This document shows, piece after piece, positions 43,771 through 44,221 of a stretch of DNA of 44,221 nucleotides. The position numbers and the translations under genes were made by a program. The stretch lies in contig NZ_FQZG01000029.1 of NCBI RefSeq assembly GCF_900141915.1, positions 1 through 44,221 of the forward strand. The letters are read 5' to 3'. Positions within the stretch are counted from its first letter, which is position 1, and each line of letters starts with the position of its first letter. A model generated the notes under the pieces. The model was not told the DNA's origin and made no database searches. It worked only from the letters and a program-made list of their open reading frames with translations. This stretch comes from Tessaracoccus bendigoensis DSM 12906. GTDB lineage: Bacteria > Actinomycetota > Actinomycetes > Propionibacteriales > Propionibacteriaceae.

Positions 43771-44221
43771 CGACCCCCGAAAATCGACCACTGGTCGATT
43801 CTGATCCGTCTGGTGTCGAGGATCGGCCACTGCCTGCCTGGAGGTAGCGCCGTCCCGCCCGACGCCCCCCGCGACCGCACCCCATACGCCCCGTCGCGAC
43901 CCGCGAAAACCGACCAGTGGTCGATTCTGATCCGTCTGGTGTCGAGGATCGGCCACTGCCTGCCTGGAGGTAGCGCCGTCCCGCCCGACGCCCCCCGCGA
44001 CCGCACCCCATACGCCCCGTCGCGACCCGCGAGGATCGGCCAGTGGTCGATTTTGGTGGGTCTGGTGTCGAGGATGGGCCACTGCCTGCCTTGGTCGTGG
44101 CGTCGTTCCGCTCGACGCGCCGTCTTGCCTGACGCTCCGTCGGGACTTCCTACCCACACGCCCCGGTGCGACCCGCGAGGATCGGCCAGTGGTCGATTTT
44201 GGTGGGTCTGGTGTCGAGGAT
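43771..44221. repeat. Tandem array of 126-bp palindrome-bearing units (runs off window)
   Basis: Four units start at 43771, 43897, 44023 and 44169, each with CGACCCsCGA. Units 1 and 2 are 126 bp long and differ at three positions only. Unit 3 is 146 bp and has a different distal part. Unit 4 is cut by the window end, and its 53 visible bases are identical to the start of unit 3. Each unit has a palindrome (ATCGrCCAsTGGTCGAT), then GTCTGGTGTCGAGGAT and, in units 1-3, a second half-site (GGCCACTGCCTGCC). The array probably continues outside the window. Confidence 0.92.

Noticed and set aside
43062-44159. 365-aa minus-strand gene over thpR and the repeats
   Set aside because: It runs antisense through thpR and the dinB end. 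Non-conservative differences between units and the absence of a ribosome site speak against coding.
43771-44221. CRISPR array at the right edge
   Set aside because: Units are 126 to 146 bp, the inter-palindrome segments of units 1 and 2 are nearly identical rather than unique spacers, and no cas genes are nearby.

Overview
The window is a high-GC chromosomal segment from an actinobacterium (Actinomycetota). Diagnostic genes are a WhiB regulator, DUF3039, DUF3499, DUF5719, DUF3352, DUF2017, TIGR03089, an acyl-CoA carboxylase epsilon subunit and ESX-type (type VII) proteins. Many genes also start right at a TANNNT-type -10 box, which is the leaderless style common in this phylum. Gene content would suit a Propionibacteriaceae member (Tessaracoccus-like), but that is an inference without any database search. 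From memory, two stretches follow mycobacterial gene order. One is maf-accE-accD / birA-PH-purK-purE ... LCP-TIGR03089-manC-whiB2-zincin / DUF3499-manB-SIS ... ahcY (the Rv3282 to Rv3248c region). The other is pncB / clpS-DUF2017-murI-rph-rdgB (the Rv1330c to Rv1341 region).

Layout. 1-325: end of an IS4-type insertion sequence, with the transposase N-terminus reading out of the window, abutting three tandem 10-bp repeats. 320-3848: mechanosensitive channel and lipoprotein (minus strand), then an ECF sigma factor with a one-TM partner (plus). 3850-9309: the minus-strand accD-accE-maf operon, divergent from birA, PH-domain protein and purK-purE. 9356-15913: envelope genes: a DUF3352 membrane protein, two divergent LytR-CpsA-Psr (LCP) proteins, a GT2 glycosyltransferase and a DivIVA-like coiled-coil protein. 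15921-25789: a sugar-nucleotide, envelope and division block with TIGR03089, manC, whiB, a 992-aa glycosyltransferase/membrane protein, DUF5719, a zincin-like protein, DUF3499, manB, Trm112-like and SIS-domain genes. 25794-33912: aroQ, ahcY, DUF3039, an MFS transporter, a Ser/Thr kinase, an RDD protein, malQ and a hypothetical gene. 33916-35814: a small type VII-secretion-like island without secretion machinery. 35837-43709: pncB, clpS, DUF2017, murI, a 39-aa Cys-rich protein, rph, rdgB, thyA, dfrA, dinB and thpR, mostly tightly coupled. 43710-44221: no credible gene, but the start of a tandem array of 126-bp units built around a palindrome.

How the genes work together. manC and manB supply GDP-mannose (manB making Man-1-P), which the GT2 enzymes and LCP transferases could use to build and attach cell-wall glycopolymers. 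WhiB, the DivIVA-like protein and MurI connect this to growth and division. accD/accE with BirA form the biotin-dependent acyl-CoA carboxylase module. purK/purE, thyA/dfrA, rdgB and rph cover nucleotide and RNA metabolism.

The least explained signals are the 126-bp palindromic repeat array at the right edge, the orphan type VII-like pair with a seven-fold lysine heptad helix, and a strong whiB promoter whose -10 box lies inside an 18-bp dyad.
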